Source: Ceriagrion tenellum
Lineage: Eukaryota > Arthropoda > Insecta > Odonata > Coenagrionidae
Reading direction: 5' to 3'
Assembly (NCBI GenBank): GCA_963169105.1
Contig: OY720636.1
Location: forward strand, 67,754,123-67,818,122
Length of the DNA: 64,000 nt
The first letter of the stretch is position 1, and every line of letters begins with the position of its first letter. Below, piece by piece: positions 12,666 through 25,734 of this stretch. The notes under the pieces are model-generated. The model did not search any database and had not been told where the DNA came from. It saw nothing but the letters and a program-made list of their open reading frames with translations. The translations under genes were made by a program, and so were the position numbers.

Positions 12666-13158
12666 ATTTACCAGCAAGGACTTAAAATACCTGTAATGAA
12701 CAATCGAATCTATCAGTTGACCACGATTGACCTGGTGTGTAAACAAGTGCAGAGTTAGAAATTTTCAGTCGCATTCCGAGTGAACAAAATTGCCCAACAG
12801 CAGATGGAATAGCGATGCGCTACGATATCATCAACGTCACTTCACTCGCCAGGACTGCATTCTTGTTACAACTGGTTACAACACATGCTTGAATAATAAC
12901 GGTTATACATTGTTTCCCTGTGACTGGCTGAGCTAGCGGGCCGACTCGTCCCGCTTCTCAAATCGATCTCACTAGCACGTTGTGTTTACCTTACCGAGCT
13001 GATTCGGTCAGATCGATCTGAGATCGACTGGTAAACGAAGTGTATGAGAGAGTCAAGACAAATATTTCGTAACATGGAAAAGAATTGATGAAAGTTTTAT
13101 TTAGTGTCGGCTATTGCATCCGTTGGTGATGTAGTTTTCGAGATTGGTCGCGAACGGA

Positions 13159-13325
13159 GCATTTTAAGCCCAACGTTTCACCCGCGTGGCAGCGATCATC
13201 TTAGAGAGCGAAGCGATTGTCGCTGAGATTTATACGGATATATAAAACGACGACTGTTCCACAACTATCACTTCGCTCCTGAAGAAGCTCGCTGCAACGC
13301 GGGTGAAACGTTGGGCTCAAAACGC
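13159..13325. mobile_element. Foldback MITE with 37-bp terminal inverted repeats
   Basis: Left arm 13159-13195 and right arm 13288-13325 share AGCCCAACGTTTCACCCGCG with few differences. The interior is about 90 bp with no coding potential. It lies 150 bp upstream of the mariner element. Confidence 0.75.
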
Positions 13326-13478
13326 CCAATACGCAGGCAATTACGAAAACTACACTACCACATGCCTTTTTTGACTGACCGTAAGTGTCATCTCTGTTTT
13401 AAACCTTGGTTCTGTTCATCTCGCTGCTGACATATCGTATCGTATCCGTTATCTACTTCTGCATTGCAGATTTTGATA

Positions 13479-14770
13479 CGAGGGTGGGTCAATAAGTCCG
13501 TGACTTTTTGAATTTTCCGCGTAGTCGCTATAATTACAACAATACCCTCGTTAGTTACCATCTATTAGTAAACAACTGTAAAATTCTGAGCTAGTTCCAT
13601 CTTTTAGTTTGTGTTTAATACCCATTGATAGTTGACTACCTCGTGATTTGAGAGGAAAATGGAAATAAGAGAATTTCGTGTGCTTATTAAACATTATTTT
13701 TTGCGGAAAAAACACCACTCAAACCAAGGATAAGCTTGATAAATACTATGGGGACTCTGCACCATCAGTTTCAATGATTAAGAAGTGGTTTACAGAATTT
13801 CGTTGTGGCCGTACAAGCACGGAAGATGCCGAACGTTCTGGACGCCCAGTTGAGGTCTCTACACCCGAAACAATTGAAAAAATTCACGATATGGTGTTGG
13901 CCGATCGGAGAATGAAAGTGAAAGAGATTGTGGAAGCCATAGGCATCTCACATGGCTCAGTGGTTTCAATTTTGGAAGATCACCTGGATATGAGAAAACT
14001 TTCCGCAAGATGGGTGCCGCGTATGCTCACAATCGACCACAAACGCAATCGTGTGACAACTTCGCAGGAGTGTTTGGCCTTGTTTAACCGCAATATGGAC
14101 GAGTTTTTGCGCCGTTTTGTAACTGTGGATGAAACGTGGATCCACCATAACACACCAGAAACCCAACAGCAGTCAAAACAGTGGGTTTTTCGGGGTGAGT
14201 CGGCGCCAAAGAAGGCCAAGGTGGGTTTGTCAGCCAATAAAGTCATGGCGACCGTTTTTTGGGATGCACGCGGTATAGTCCACATTGACTACCTTCAAAA
14301 GGGTAAAACAATCAATGGCGAATATTATGTCAACTTATTGGGTCGATTTAATGAGGATTTGAAAAAAAACGACCGCATTTGGCCAAGAAAAAAGTTCTTT
14401 TCCACCAAGACAATGCAAGGGTGCACACCTGTGCAGTGTCCATGGCAAAAATCCATGAATTGGGCTACGAATTGTTGCCTCATCCATCCTATTCTCCGGA
14501 TTTAGCCCCGAGTGACTATTTCTTGTTTCCAAACCTGAAGAAATGGCTCGGCAGAAAGAGATTTGACTCCAACGATGAAATCATCTCACAAACAAATACT
14601 TATTTTCATGACATCGACAAATCTTATTTTTTGGAAGGTATAAAAAAATTGGAAAAACGTTGGACCAAGTGTATAGAGCTCAAAGGAGACTACGTTGAAA
14701 AATAAAATAATTTTTAATCCAAAAACCTATGTTTGATTGAAAAAGTCACGGACTTATTGACCCACCCTCG
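13479..14770 (+). mobile_element. mariner element, complete ends, 1292 bp
   Basis: The terminal inverted repeats 13479-13509 and 14740-14770 are identical over 31 bp (CGAGGGTGGGTCAATAAGTC...). TA dinucleotides flank the element at 13477-13478 and 14771-14772, the expected mariner target duplication. Size and single internal transposase gene fit mariner. Perfect TIRs indicate recent insertion, yet the transposase has two frame breaks, so this copy can only move in trans if at all. Confidence 0.97.
13659..14705 (+). pseudogene. mariner transposase, broken by two frameshifts
   Basis: Starts MEIREFRVLIKHY at 13659, then shifts frame in the TATTTTTTGCGG stretch near 13700. The long middle part is open to 14505. 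A second shift lies in the A-run near 14360, consistent with a one-A deletion, and the frame then runs to TAA at 14703-14705. Visible family marks: the helix-turn-helix DNA-binding region with SGRPVEV, WVPRMLTIDHK, VDETWIHH (first catalytic Asp, codon 14128), HQDNARVH (second Asp, 14409) and YSPDLAPSDYF (third Asp, 14514). The last two are separated by 34 residues, the D34D spacing of mariner. Total length of about 345 codons is normal. Both breaks are in or next to homopolymers, so sequencing error should be considered. Confidence 0.95.
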
Positions 14771-14772
14771 TA

Positions 14773-15159
14773 AACATACATTATTACGGAACTTGGCTAT
14801 GTTGTAATATTGACGTAACTTAATGATTCCAATTTAATCATGGATTTACACATAGCATTCATGAAATATCCTTGACTCCTCTTCGTTTCTCCCTTATCCT
14901 TGGTCTCGCCTTAATTATAAAAATTATAATACTATATCCTTCTGACAAGCCTTATGACTTAGAGGGACCGTGTTTGTTTACTTATAATAAAAAAATATAT
15001 GAATAAGTGAATAAGTCTTCACCTGCATTGATTTTACTTTAGTCAACATTCGATATTTCTACACAATGTCATTCTCCGTTCAATTTTGCCCGAGTTGAAT
15101 ATTTCATTTGGTTATCAGTACATATATTCAATCTGTTTTTAATGTTCTAAGACGTTATC
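14773..15159. other. AT-rich DNA, nothing identified
   Basis: No ORF, repeat or transposon end recognised. Confidence 0.5.
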
Positions 15160-15640
15160 CGATGCTCAACTCTCATTGCTCTCTATCCATCCACAGGCCT
15201 TCTGGCAACTGATTTTCTCCGATTGCCTTTCCCATGCCTTCTCTCCAACTAATTATGGGCCTTCCTCTTTTTTCTACCTTGTGGATTCCGTGTCAAAATT
15301 TGCCTAGGTTATCTCTCTTTCGTTATACCTTGTATGTGACCATGCCATTCAAGCCGTTTTTTATATGCCATCGACTATTCTTTGGGTAACTCTCGTTACA
15401 TTTCTTATTCTCTAATTCGTGATCCATTCTCATCTTAATATCCCCGCAGATCGTCTACAGTAATCCATTCCTCTAACATTAAGTTTTTGCTTCATTTTCT
15501 CTTACATCTGCCATATCTCACTCCCATTATGTTTCTTACAGTTTAATAATGCTTCTTACAGTCGAATTATATATTCTTTTTTGTTTTCTTTGGTTATACT
15601 TTGATCCCATATTACGCTATTCAACATAGATATTACCCGT
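15160..15640 (-). pseudogene. Degraded LINE 3' fragment, minus strand
   Basis: The minus strand reads KRGRPIISWREGMGKAIGEN followed by LWMDRE, the C-terminal GRP...W motif and tail of many non-LTR reverse transcriptases. Upstream, a degenerate 'EWHGH'-like block can be seen. Stops and shifts occur throughout. It differs from LINE family 1 in sequence. Confidence 0.55.
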
Positions 15641-15661
15641 TTTCCTAGTAAATTTCTTCCT

Positions 15662-15869
15662 TTAACCCTTTCCGGTCCAAATGTGATTCCAAATGGAATC
15701 ACGTCGCTTTCCTGCGTCAAGCGTCGATTTTTTCATATGTATTTCATATAAGAGATGATGTAATCTACGTAAGGTGAAAATATATGGTAGGATAAAATAA
15801 ATTTATCAATTAATGAAAGTCATTTGAAAAAATCGACGCTCGACGCAGGAAAGAGACGTGATTCCATTT
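15662..15869. mobile_element. Hairpin MITE remnant beginning TTAACCCTTT
   Basis: Arms 15691-15736 and 15822-15869 are inverted copies sharing TGGAATCACGTC, TTTCCTGCGTC and GCGTCGATTTTTTC. The left side has the extra outer segment TTAACCCTTTCCGG, as in other TTAA elements here; the matching right outer segment is missing, so it is truncated. Confidence 0.65.
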
Positions 15870-17989
15870 GAGCGCAATTCTCTCTTGCGCTCCTACAATG
15901 CACGTCTTTCGAGTATTTCTGACAATTATTGCCAGACCACAAATTTTGTATTAATCTTGAATTAGCATGCGTGCCATATGAGAGAAGTCACCGTGGTCCT
16001 GGGCTCTGATCAGTATCTGATCATACGCAGAGCACAAGGAATAATAGGAGTTCGTACTATTCAAAGAGATACCAATTCCTAGTTAGAAGTAAATACTGAA
16101 GAAAATTCATCATAGGGACGATGTAACTTGCAAATTTGCTACGAGAGATATGACTTCCTTGGGAAGTATGACATGAATTCAGCAAAAAAATTGAACACGA
16201 ACCCGACTGCATCCTGTAAGAGCGGAAGGAAGCAATTCTTCTAAATCCTATCACTTGTTTCCTCGATTCATTTGAAAGGCAAATAATATAAGAAAGGAAA
16301 TAAACGGCCTCCAAGATCTCTCGTGTCACCACTTGAATGTCGGAGGAGGAAATTACAATTTACAAAACTGAGTTAAAAAAAAAGTCCGAGACACGAATAG
16401 TAATGAAATACTCCATTTTATCTCTTGCATAGTCACTTGCATATATAGCGAGTCCAGCATGGTTTTTTTTTCCAATTTTACAGTTTTGGTAAAAAAATCC
16501 ACGATAAATTGAGTCCGATATAAAGTGCGAGCAAAAATTTAATATATTTTCAAGTCGCAAGGGTTACTGATCAATTAATTCAATTTAAAGAATGAAATTC
16601 CGAGAAACCAGAGGCGATTAATCAGTTTCCATATTTATTATACTTCGGAAATGGGCAAGAACCAGGGAACAGGAGACCACGAATGAACTCATGCATAGTC
16701 GATTCTTTTATTTTTAAATTTACTTGTATGTTGCTCAAAACAAAAGGCTATTCTACAAACGATTCCCGCTTATATATTGTTGTACTTATAATTAGAGTAT
16801 TCAAACAACAGATAGGTAGGTTTTCGAACAATGCTCATCCTGGCGTCCTAATTTCTGCGGTATTTTTCCGTTTTCCATCATAGAGATGAGCCGTCATTAG
16901 ATTCCTCTTAAAATACTCACATCATATCTCTCCTCTCATTCTGTCCATAATTACTAAATCATGAAGTTTCATGTAGTGATGAAGAAAATGATTGACAACT
17001 TAAAAAGCGATTTAATTATTATTTTGCTCACAGTACATCTTCGGGAATATATTTTTCACATCAATCAAGGATGTGCGGGAATTTGTTTGGAGTTGGATAT
17101 AGTTGCGCGTAAAAATATTTTTAACCAATTTTGATGAGAATTTGTTCAAAACTTTTTGAAGTCCGTTTTACACGGGGTACGAAATTGCGCAATTTGAAAC
17201 TGCATTTTTTTCTCCAACTGGCGTGCAATAATAATTGGATCTGAACGGGGGATATTTTTCCATCTCGCGTCCATGCATTCGTGCATGCGTTCTTGCAGTT
17301 CCCTGCTTTACAAGACACAATTTTAAATGCACGTTTGTGCATGCATCAAGATGCTCAATTACGTGCCTCGTAAGATTTCTCCTATCGAATGGTGTCAAAA
17401 TTGTTCTACATCATCGGTCATCTATTACCAGATCATCATTGAAGATATGTTGATTTAAAAATTATAAATTTTCACGCTAAAATGCACCCTATTCATGGCA
17501 GTGCGATGGTATCTCTTCAAATAACTTTTTTGTCTCAATTTTCGCCCGAGTAGTATTGTTCAAAAACTTGTACAATAAACACTAGATATTGAGGCACATA
17601 GCTAATTATTATTTTACATTACCTAATATATTTTTTCAGCTAAGGTAATCTGAAGTATAACATGTGCATTCTATTTTAGTTGACAGACTTTCGGCTTTCG
17701 TCGGCGCACATACCCGAAATGCTGCTATGAATGTTGAAACGTTGCCAAGGGAAACTTCCGCTGGTTACCTTTTTTACCAAACTTCTTAATAAACTGTTTC
17801 AAAATTAGGCATTTAATATAGAATACTAAATGTTTTGAGCATGAATATAATTATTCCCATTCCTTCAGTTCGCTAAAAATCTGGATGTCAAACAGAAAAG
17901 CAATGGAGACTGGAGTCATTATAATTACAGGCTTTTGTTACGAGGTAAAATCTATGGTTTAACGCTTTGTCATGTAAGATTTTACCCTA
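15870..17989. other. Unassigned DNA
   Basis: No gene recognised. Short ORFs on both strands around 17121-17453 overlap one another and have no domain. A small hairpin (GTAAAATCT / AGATTTTAC) lies at 17945-17985 beside the large palindrome. Confidence 0.4.
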
Positions 17990-18159
17990 AGTCACTATTT
18001 ACACGTTCCAGTTTCCTTTCCATTCCTGTCCTATGACGCGTCCTGCGCATGCGCTCTAATCTATTCCGGGTCTCGCCACCCGGAATAGATTAGAGCGCAT
18101 GCGCAGGACGCGTCATAGGACAGGAATAGAAAGGAAACTGGAACGTGTAAATAGTGACT
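17990..18159. repeat. Near-perfect 82-bp palindrome with 6-nt spacer
   Basis: Left arm 17990-18071 and right arm 18078-18159 are reverse complements with one mismatch (near 18021). The spacer is CTCGCC. The arms are GC-richer than the surroundings and include GCGCATGCGC, itself palindromic. No coding capacity. Either a foldback/MITE or an inverted duplication. Confidence 0.93.
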
Positions 18160-18796
18160 AAGGGGCGTTTACATGAAATTTAAAAATAATACGAGGCAAT
18201 ACAGCCAAAAGTTACTCATTACAACAGCTATTATGTATCGAAGAAAAAAATACTTCTAATCGCCAGTTCCTTCTTAAAAGATATGAGAAAAAAATCAAAC
18301 AGCAAAATTTAAAAAATTATTATTTCCATAAAAAAATATACCCAACGGAGCTTGAATAAAACGTGAGATAAGGACAAGAGTCTAAAGATAGGACGGTGAA
18401 CATCAATAGACCATCAGCGAAACGACAAATTATAATAATCCTCAAAACTTTCAGTTTGTCAATAACCAAGCCACGAGAAGGCTGTTGATTTTATTGATCG
18501 GGTATTAAATTAGAAAGTTTTTAACGATTAAGTCATTTGACTTATCTAGTGTGATAATATTGAATGAGCTGGATTATTTTTATGTAGGTAAACACTAAAG
18601 ATTGTCACAAAAATTAGACAAAGGAGATAGTCGAGCTTTAAATTTTCGGTGAAAATTTTTCGCATAAATCGCATGAAGAAATGTATGAACTATGTAAAAT
18701 TTTCAATGTTTATTTTCAAATAATTGTTATTTGTTATTTTCTTCTTCATTCCGTACTCCTATGGTATTGGTAAGGCCAAGTGACACAATCGTCAAA
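18160..18796. other. AT-rich DNA, nothing identified
   Basis: No ORF, repeat or motif recognised. Confidence 0.5.
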
Positions 18797-19076
18797 GAGT
18801 CTATCAATACGTTTACCAATCGAACTCAGATCGATTTGACCTGTTCTGATCGGTATGGTAAACGTAACGGACTCGAGGGATCGACATGAGTAGCAGGCCA
18901 ACTCGGCCCACTTTTTCTGCCAGTCTGAGATTTCAAATCGATATGAACCGATTGAAATCATTTTTCATCGTATTTCGCATTGGTAAACCAGGCGTTCTGA
19001 GTCGGCTAGCTTAGAATTTTCAGATCGTTTCGAGTTCATATCGATCTAAGTTCGATTGGTGAACGTAGTCATAGTT
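18797..19076. mobile_element. TIR element, cGTTTACCaatcg family, intact copy
   Basis: Left end and the reverse complement of the right end share the ACGTTTACCAATCGAACT-type sequence and AGATCGAT, like the element at 11891-13057. About 280 bp, no ORF, so a MITE. Internal GATCGA/TCGATC motifs recur. Confidence 0.7.
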
Positions 19077-19889
19077 AATGAAATCGATAAACCAGAGCAG
19101 GAAAGGTCCCATTGCTGACAAAATTTAGATAACCCTTTGATTCATGAATGACAAGAAATCCCTCCGAACTAAGTGTGCACCACCAATAAATCCTAAGACC
19201 GAAATGCCGCCTGGTCGAAATTTTAGCGAAGTTCTTACACTTACGTGCTGAGCATTTAAACTCCCGTAATATGATATTTAAATATTCACACGACAAAAAT
19301 ATCATAAAAGTCTGCCCAACAAACTAATGCTTTTTAAACAAATACTTTTATCAAATACCAAACTTTTTAGGGAAAAGTTTTTACCAAATATCTCGAAGAT
19401 AACGGAAAATATGTATCTCAAGAAATGTGTGCAAGGAAATAAACACAATCACACAACCAAAACCAAACACATCACAACAATATGATACAATCGTGTTTCA
19501 CTTTTCAATATGATTAGCACCAAAGTAAAGTTTGACTCACAACGCAAAGTTGGAAGCATGTACTCGTTATAATTGCTTGCTATATATACTTGCTAATATA
19601 AACTTGCACACCACTGACTATCATTTCTATGTTCCAAAGAAGTTCACTCCTAGAACTATAAACGAGTTTATTATTATTATTAATTTAATATAACTCTAGC
19701 GGCTCATAATATCATCCATTTAAGAAAAAAGTTGAAACCAATTTAAAAAAAATTATTTTTTCATCTATAATATTATTACATTAGATTTGCTTTCTGATTT
19801 TTACAGCCGCTGAAATTTTTAAGTAAGTTTCAGCGATGTATCATTTTCCTTAGAAATCAATGAATTCAGTCTCATTTCAAAGAAAAGCA
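19077..19889. other. AT-rich DNA with a short (TTA)n run
   Basis: A brief trinucleotide run sits near 19668-19682. No gene recognised. Confidence 0.45.
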
Positions 19890-20285
19890 TCTCACCCAGC
19901 CAAAAATACCAATATATCAGCCCCTTACTGAACTATATGACAAGATTTTTATCGAAAAATTCCAGCCATATGTCATGGGAAATGGTGTGTGTACGCACTC
20001 CAGAGACACATTTAAAAGATGAGGAATTTATTACACCTAGATCTAGCCAAAAAATTAAATACGATTAATGTGTGTTTTGTTTAAAATATTTTTTAATCAC
20101 ATTATCACATTTTCACCGCATGAACTTTTTCAGAATCATAAACAAACCTTCCGTTGTGAGGGAGTTTTACATTTATCACGCGAAAAAATTAGGCAATTTA
20201 AAGACATAGGTATATAGATATTTTAATTTAAATAATTAGAATTTTAGTCATATGAAGGTGTAATATTGCACCATTAACCCTTATC
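19890..20285 (+). repeat. Interspersed repeat R, copy 3
   Basis: Shares with the 10640 copy, in order: ATATCAGCCCCTTACTGAAC, CACCTAGATCTA, CCTTCCGTTGTGAGG, and the ATTGCACCATTAA end block. No ORF. Confidence 0.65.
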
Positions 20286-23200
20286 CGGGCACCTTACAGG
20301 AATAACGTATCCGGGAAAGCGTATCCGGGCCCATTGGACCCATATTGTTAACTTTCGTTAATTTTCTATTATGCGGTACTTTTCTCACTCGAAAATATAT
20401 GGTAATTATATCTACTAATAAAAGAAATTACAAATTTTTTACTTCAAATAGTTTTATTACAATTATTAATGAGAATATATTAGTTCTGTTGTCATAACAA
20501 AGCCTAAGCGCTCTCAACAGAAATACGTATATAAAGACCAGTTTCATTTTAATTCATTTTTAGGAGATCGTATTAAATCAATAAAAAATTTAACAAAAAA
20601 GCATCAAGTTGCATCACTTAAAATCCTTCTAATTGTACTGAAGACAGATTTTGAACGTATATAATGGAATTGCAATCGTAAAACTAATACGATAATCAGT
20701 TATCAGCTCTATCAGTTACATATCAGATATCAGTTATATTTGATTCACGCTACCTACAACTACCGAAATCAAAAAGTATGCTTCGGTTATTACTTTGGAA
20801 CTATCTCACACAAATTACCTTGAATAACATTTCGGTATAAATTATAACTGGAAAAATAAATCTCGCAATTACTCTCTCTACCTCCTTATGACTTCATAAA
20901 GTAAAGTTTGACACAGAATGTATAATAATTAAAATGGTTACATTAATTTAACTACTTGCGATGCATAAGATCAACATTTTTAGAAACACCTCGAAAACAA
21001 AAGTTGGGCTAAAAAAGTGATTTTTTTCTTCAATAATATCATTAAATTTACTTCCTGAAATTAACAATGCTAATTTAAAAAATCCAGTATAAATTTTAAC
21101 TGGTAAAATGATTCTCGCTTTGACTATCTCTAACTCCTTATAACGCTTATGACTTCATTTTCTTAAAAAATAGGAAATCGCTTCCGGTCGTCGGCACATT
21201 TCGTGGATATCCAAAAAAAACCCTCCCAATTCCTTAGTCGGCCACGAGTCTCCCGTGTCCCGAACACCTGGGACGATCCGAACGAAGTGCAGTGGGCGAG
21301 GAATATGGGTCGGGGAGGAAGCCGTTGAAGTGGGGAGAGAGGGGAAGTCAAATGGGGGGAGGTTGGGAGGCAATTTAGAGGGGGTGTCAGACGCGGAAGC
21401 CGAAGACCTGGTGGCGGGGAAAAGGGGAGAGAAGGAGGGTGGGAGGGAGCCAGTTTCTTAAGGGCGAGGGTTTCCTTCTGGGGAGAGAGTTGACACTACT
21501 GTCGGTGCAAAAATTATGTAGACTCGAGTTTGGACACTGATTAAAAATGAGCCGTGGTACCCACATGAATGCGAGTTACACCAAATTTTTGCTTGTTATA
21601 TTTTACGTTTAACTGTGGTTTCCGATTATTTTTACACTACACACTCGATTTTTTTATTCCGGGGAGAACAGAAAAAGGTCCGGTTTTTTGCCATTTTCGA
21701 AAGGAGCGCTCTCTTTGACATTTAATATTGAAGAAAACTGAAGTCTAATCGTGATGAAACTGTAGTATTGTGTGGGAAAAACATATTGAAATGTATCTTT
21801 AAACGTTCAGTTCTTTCTATTGCGCCATAAAAAAGTTATTAACAAGTTTATGAAACAACTTTTTCTTGGCTATGAAAAGTAGTTGAAGCAGGATCTTGGT
21901 CTTGTTTTGAAGCTCTTTTCGGCTGTATATAATGACAATTACCATCGTAAACTCACATTATGATATCAATTTTTAGCGAGTTAATATACAACTGAGTATT
22001 TTAACGGGCTCGAGCTAGCGATGAGGCGGCTTTCTTCGCTTGAGGGGTGGTGAAAGTATGAGCCCTTACTTTACACAACTCCTAAGGGTGGTAGGAACGC
22101 GAATCGCGAGTCTTTGAGTGTCCATTTTAACAACTTTTCAAGTAAAGCGAAAGCAATTCTTGGATCACACTTTCCTTAATTATTTACAACTATGTATGCG
22201 TTGGAAATAAACATACATGTAGTAACATAAATGAGGCAAGCATTATATTTTTAAATTTTTGTCACATGTAAACCATTGTAACGATTAAGGCGCGGAATTC
22301 GACTCCGAAGTAAAAACTGTACATAAATACAGAATTATTATTCGGCATGATACCTTGATATTTATTAAGAACCATGATAATAAGATGTAAAGTAAGCTTT
22401 CGCGTTCAGGAGAAAATCTGTACTTACGTTATCGAATTATTTCGAAATATACCTATGTGAAGGGCCATTTGGCCACGTGCTAAAATAGCATTAAATTGCC
22501 AAGAAATCAAATCGGTGGCATGCAATTCTTAATACATAATACTTCTTCTTTGTATACATAATACTTATGAGTACGCGGGAGGAAAGTTGCCCGAAAATCT
22601 GTACGTAAACGAAAATGGCTCCAACAACCTTATGGTGGCTCTGGCTAGACTATATGAGTCAAGACAAATACCAAATTAACAATTTTATTCATTTAAAAAT
22701 CCCTTTTTCCATAATGAAATGGGTCACCTATTGAGGATCGAAAGTAATGAGTAAAATGTGCAGATTATCCCATGAATTTAATGACCGCATTTCTCCAGCC
22801 GTATGAAACTACTGCAGTGCCATTTGTATGGTACAACCGCGTTTTGATTACAAATGCGGCAGTATCGATGATAACTTTATAAAATAGGAGGGAAAATGCC
22901 GACATTTAATATTTATTCAATTTCCTAAGAATTTTCACTTTTTACATTAAAAGTTTGAAAATACATTCTCGTTTAAACCGGCAATTTTCTGCTGTGATCA
23001 GAGTAATCTCCATTACAGCTCATTTTAAATTGTTTCACTTTTAAGGCTTGATTACAGTAACACTAGCCTAAATACTCTATTTTAATCTCATCTCATTTTA
23101 TTAAATATACTTTAAAGAAGCTATATTCAAGTTCATAGAAAATCTGGGATAATTGGCCCTGAGGCCAGAGCCACCTTAGAAAAAAAATATTTCCAGAGCG

Positions 23201-25734
23201 TTGAGAGGTCTCGAGATGTTTTTAGGCCAAAATTGATTAGCGCCGTTGAAATCGCGAGCGTAGTCCAAATTAAATTTTCGCAAAAGTTTCAAAATATTTG
23301 GAATAATTGACAAAGAGGCTAGAGCCACCTAAAAATTAATCAAGCATTTGGATACAGTACAAAGGTTATCTTGTTGATGACTTCGCTAAGGGAAATTCCC
23401 ATGCATAGCTCAGCTGTATTTTCCTCTCAGTATCCGTTTCCCTGAGGTAGCAGAAAAGGCGCAATGTAACAGGCTATCCAAACTTAGTGCATATGAGTAC
23501 TTTGTACGTCTCATGTTCGTGCTTTGCTCTGGATGATCTCACCATTTGTGAAACTGACTATTCTTGAAGACCCGAATCATTATTCAAAGAAGTAAGGAGC
23601 TTTATTTTCGACGGCATCCCGTTACTTTGCACGTGTCATGTGAAGAGCACTTCGAGTGCAAAATTTCGTCCGTCGGATGGGACGTTAAACTGACTTCTTC
23701 CGAAGCACAATTCGTTGAGAGTGAGATTATGCTAACGCCGGGGTTTTCTCCACCCTTCCTCCAATCACAAAATACTTCCAGGCATTTCAAAGTGCCCTTT
23801 GTTATGTAAATTGGTTCAGTTGTCCATCACCCCCTCAAATAGTTTCCTACCTCCAGCGAAGAACTGATACTTCTATACCATTTCGCCGACTTCAGAATCT
23901 CCGCAAGTGCTCGGAAGCAATATCCAGCATTTTTTAAACTATTCCTGTAGTCTCCCCTGCTGATTTAATTTTGGTTCAATGGATCAGCGACTTTGTAATT
24001 CATCAAATACTTACAAATCCCTTACTTTACTGTCTAGCTTATAGTGCCTTGTTAAAACGCTGTCCGCAAATTACGATTGAATATCAATGTTTATATCTTC
24101 ACGCGTATCTATACATATACTTGAAAAATATTTGGGTAGTGGATTAAAACAACAAGAATTTTGTCAAGGTTTACCAGTTAAAATGATTTTGTATATCATC
24201 AATACGAAACTAAACGAAATGCAGTGAAATTGAGTTGTAGAATAATTGAAGTTTCTTCTATCAATTATTAATAGTTAATAAAAGAATTATTAAAATTAGT
24301 TTACAGTGGTCATAATAATAAAACATATTGTCGTAGTGGGGGGACAGGAGAGCAAGGACGTGGGGGTGGGTCCACCGCACCCTCCTGCAACGCTCTCTTT
24401 CCGCCTTAATACGACATCAACGGGTGACTCGATCCGCCCTTTGAACCCTTGAAACGGGTTATAAGCGCGGCGGCAACGATGCTCGAGTAGTCCGATCCTA
24501 GACCCGGCCGCGTTGAGTCTGCGCCCTCGCAAGACTTGGCTTCCCCGGACTCTCCCTGCGTGGCCGCCCGTCAGTCTCCCCGTTGCAATGTAAGTCGCAT
24601 AATAAACTAAGTATGAAGCTATAAATTGCCTTTACTTCTCCCTTAATGTCACGACGACAATATTAAATCAAAGAATGAAAAGATAGATAGTACTAAAAAT
24701 AAAAAAAAATAGAATTAGTTCACTAAAGACGTTGGCTTCGTTTTCTCCCGAGTCGAACACGTGACTTATCTTTCTTACGAATTTTTTGCTCGGTGTAGCG
24801 TACCCATCGATCAGTATCCACCAATTCCTGGCATCACAATACCCTCGCGTGACTAGACGCTCTGTTTGAGAACCACTGATGTGTAGTCATCAAGATAGCA
24901 TGAGTTGAACGATCTTGGAATCGGCAGAAATTCTACGTTGTGAGGAGTGCTTTGGCATTGTTGGAGGCGATGAGAACAGATTTGCAGGGAAAAGAAAACC
25001 TCTCGTACCCTGGGGGAGGGAAATGGGGATGAGATGGTTAAGCCCCCTGCGGATGGAATGCGGATTGCGGGGCTCGGGGCAGTACTATCTGCTATCTGCC
25101 TTTCCTTTATTCCTCCGACCACGTCGATGTTCTCCGAAGAGAGAAAAAAATCGTTCGGCCAAGTAGGTCTTCGAGGAGAATGAGGCTAAAACATACACAA
25201 TTTGTCTTTCCTCTCACTCAAGTCTCGACGCTTTCACAGCCAAATCATACGATGCTGAGTTATTTACACCTGAGGCGAGAAACTATATGGAACACGTGCA
25301 GATATTGAAAGTATGATGATAGAGGATACCTAAACCACAGTCTATTGAAATACAATCGTGCCCCAAACAAGTAAAACTAATCCACCTATAGTGGCATTAC
25401 TTATTCATTAAAACTCCAAAAACACAAACTACGGCCTTTACATTGGGTTCAACAAACAGAATAAATTAAAACAACTGTAATAATAACAGTATAAACGAAA
25501 ACAGAAACATCCAAAATACCCAAAAGGCAAGTATGAGGCGAAGATGACATGAAATGTTTCAAATACGTGTAAGATTGGATGAAAAGACGTAGTGTTACGA
25601 GGAAAGGTCAAGGGTAGGGTGACTATTAGTAGGGACATTCAATGATGAAGGTTGGCGGCAGAATGGTGATCGTTGGGAAATGGAGAGACGGAATTTGGGT
25701 GCATGTAACAGACTCGCATTGCGATTGGCGCCAG
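20286..25734. other. Unassigned 5.4-kb stretch
   Basis: No supported gene. Noted items: a GA/G-rich tract 21280-21480 giving spurious ORFs; three inverted or direct occurrences of a GGTGGCTCTGGC-type motif (22633 plus; about 23170 and 23325 minus) that may be ends of an unclassified repeat; a CpG patch 24340-24590 and a G-rich patch 24940-25090 without recognisable coding or splice structure. Confidence 0.4.

Larger units (their letters stand above)
11891..13057. mobile_element. TIR element with cGTTTACCaatcg ends, split by a LINE
   Basis: Left end and the reverse complement of the right end share CTTGACT, CGTTTACC and CTCAGATCGATCTGA over about 45 bp. The same ends occur at 18797-19076. The middle (about 11995-12665) is LINE family 2, so the original element was near 500 bp. 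GATCTGA/TCAGATC submotifs recur inside. No transposase. Confidence 0.7.

Noticed and set aside
13966..14532. Minus-strand ORFs inside the mariner
   Set aside because: Shadows of the transposase in other frames.
21155..21461. GA-rich ORFs on both strands
   Set aside because: Low-complexity purine tract; overlapping frames on both strands and no splice sites or domain.
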